Shown here in pieces: positions 5,069 to 5,628 of a DNA stretch of 5,628 bases (its first letter is position 1; every line of letters starts with the position of its first letter). Below the pieces are notes generated by a model that was not told where the DNA came from, ran no database searches, and saw nothing but the letters and a program-made list of their open reading frames with translations. The stretch is from Nitrospira sp. UBA5699. Lineage in GTDB: Bacteria > Nitrospirota > Nitrospiria > Nitrospirales > Nitrospiraceae. Made by a program: the position numbers and the translations under genes. The stretch lies in assembly GCA_002420105.1 (NCBI GenBank), contig DIHJ01000111.1:30283-35910 (forward strand), given 5' to 3'.

Positions 5069-5628
5069 ATGGATATGAACCGGATGACGATCAAGCTGCA
5101 GGAAGCCCTTCAGACGGCTTCGTCCCATGCCATGAGGCGTAGCCATCAAGGCATGGACGTCGAGCACGTTCTGTTGGCCTTCCTGGAGCAGGAGGGAGGC
5201 ATCGTCCCCGCATTGTGCGAACAGGCGGGCCTCGCGCCGCCCGCGGTACGACAGGCGGCCGAACAGGCCTTGGTCAAACTCCCCCAGGTCCAGGGCGCGG
5301 CCGGCAGTCCCGGCCAGCTACATCTGACGGCCCGCCTCAACCAGGTCCTGGTCAAAGCCGAGGATGAACAACGCTCGCTCAAGGACGACTATCTCAGCGT
5401 CGAACACGTGCTCCTGGCGATGGTGCAGGAAGGCGGGATCTTCAAGAAGCTGGGCCTCTCGAAGGAAAAACTGCTGGGCGCCCTGCAACAGGTTCGCGGG
5501 CACCAGCGGGTGACAAGCCAGGATCCGGAAGGCACCTATCAATCGCTCGAGAAATACGGGCGCGATCTCACGAAGCTGGCCGGCCAGGGGAAATTGGATC
5601 CGGTCATCGGCCGCGACGAGGAAATCCG
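5069..5628 (+). CDS. clpB: ClpB disaggregase chaperone, N-terminal part (runs off the window)
   Basis: The frame is open from the ATG at 5069 to the window edge, giving 186 residues of a protein normally about 860 long. Two Clp-N repeats are visible, at ~6-75 (VEHVLLAFLEQEGG) and ~83-145 (VEHVLLAMVQEGG); these bind unfolded substrates. The linker then enters the first AAA+ module with YQSLEKYGRDLTKLAGQGKLDPVIGRDEEI (residues ~157-186), a hallmark of ClpB; Walker A would follow just outside the window. ClpB hexamers work with DnaK in the cytoplasm to pull proteins out of aggregates. The Clp-N domain followed by this linker favours ClpB; the coiled-coil middle domain that would confirm it against ClpA/ClpC is not in view. 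It is transcribed divergently from the membrane protein gene. Confidence 0.95.
   Translation, partial: MDMNRMTIKLQEALQTASSHAMRRSHQGMDVEHVLLAFLEQEGGIVPALCEQAGLAPPAVRQAAEQALVKLPQVQGAAGSPGQLHLTARLNQVLVKAEDEQRSLKDDYLSVEHVLLAMVQEGGIFKKLGLSKEKLLGALQQVRGHQRVTSQDPEGTYQSLEKYGRDLTKLAGQGKLDPVIGRDEEI

Overview
The window looks like chromosomal DNA from a moderately GC-rich Gram-negative bacterium. An outer-membrane-type lipoprotein gene sits inside a two-component operon, next to clpB. Gene content and protein style would suit Nitrospirota (a Nitrospira-like nitrifier) or a relative, but that placement comes from memory of protein style, not from a search. I see no mobile element, CRISPR array or rRNA.

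Layout. Bases 1-34 are the 3' end of a tRNA on the + strand, most likely tRNA-Thr. Bases 35-241 carry no convincing gene and hold an imperfect hairpin between the convergent tRNA and glrR. Bases 242-3984 (minus strand) are a compact three-gene operon in the order sensor kinase (glrK-like) > lipoprotein (qseG/yfhG-like) > sigma-54 response regulator (glrR-like). The kinase stop and lipoprotein start overlap as ATGA, and only 12 bases separate the lipoprotein from the regulator. Bases 3985-4113 are a spacer with weak promoter-like signals. Bases 4114-4944 (minus strand) encode an unrecognised multi-spanning membrane protein. Bases 4945-5068 form a divergent promoter region. From 5069 to the window edge is the 5' third or less of clpB (+ strand).

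How the genes fit together. The operon has the architecture of the enterobacterial glrK-qseG-glrR (qseE-qseG-qseF) locus. The kinase spans the inner membrane and carries a helical periplasmic sensor. The lipoprotein can reach the kinase from the outer membrane side. The regulator is an AAA+ activator of sigma-54 RNA polymerase. In Escherichia coli this system responds to envelope conditions and controls glmY; the targets here are unknown.

The points most worth a second look are a near-ideal promoter whose predicted start coincides with the ATG of the membrane protein gene (a leaderless mRNA candidate), back-to-back -35 boxes extended into an inverted repeat between that gene and clpB, a GAFTSA loop in place of GAFTGA in the regulator, and an uncertain kinase start. 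No wholly new system is evident; this is mainly a conserved signalling locus with some unusual regulatory details.
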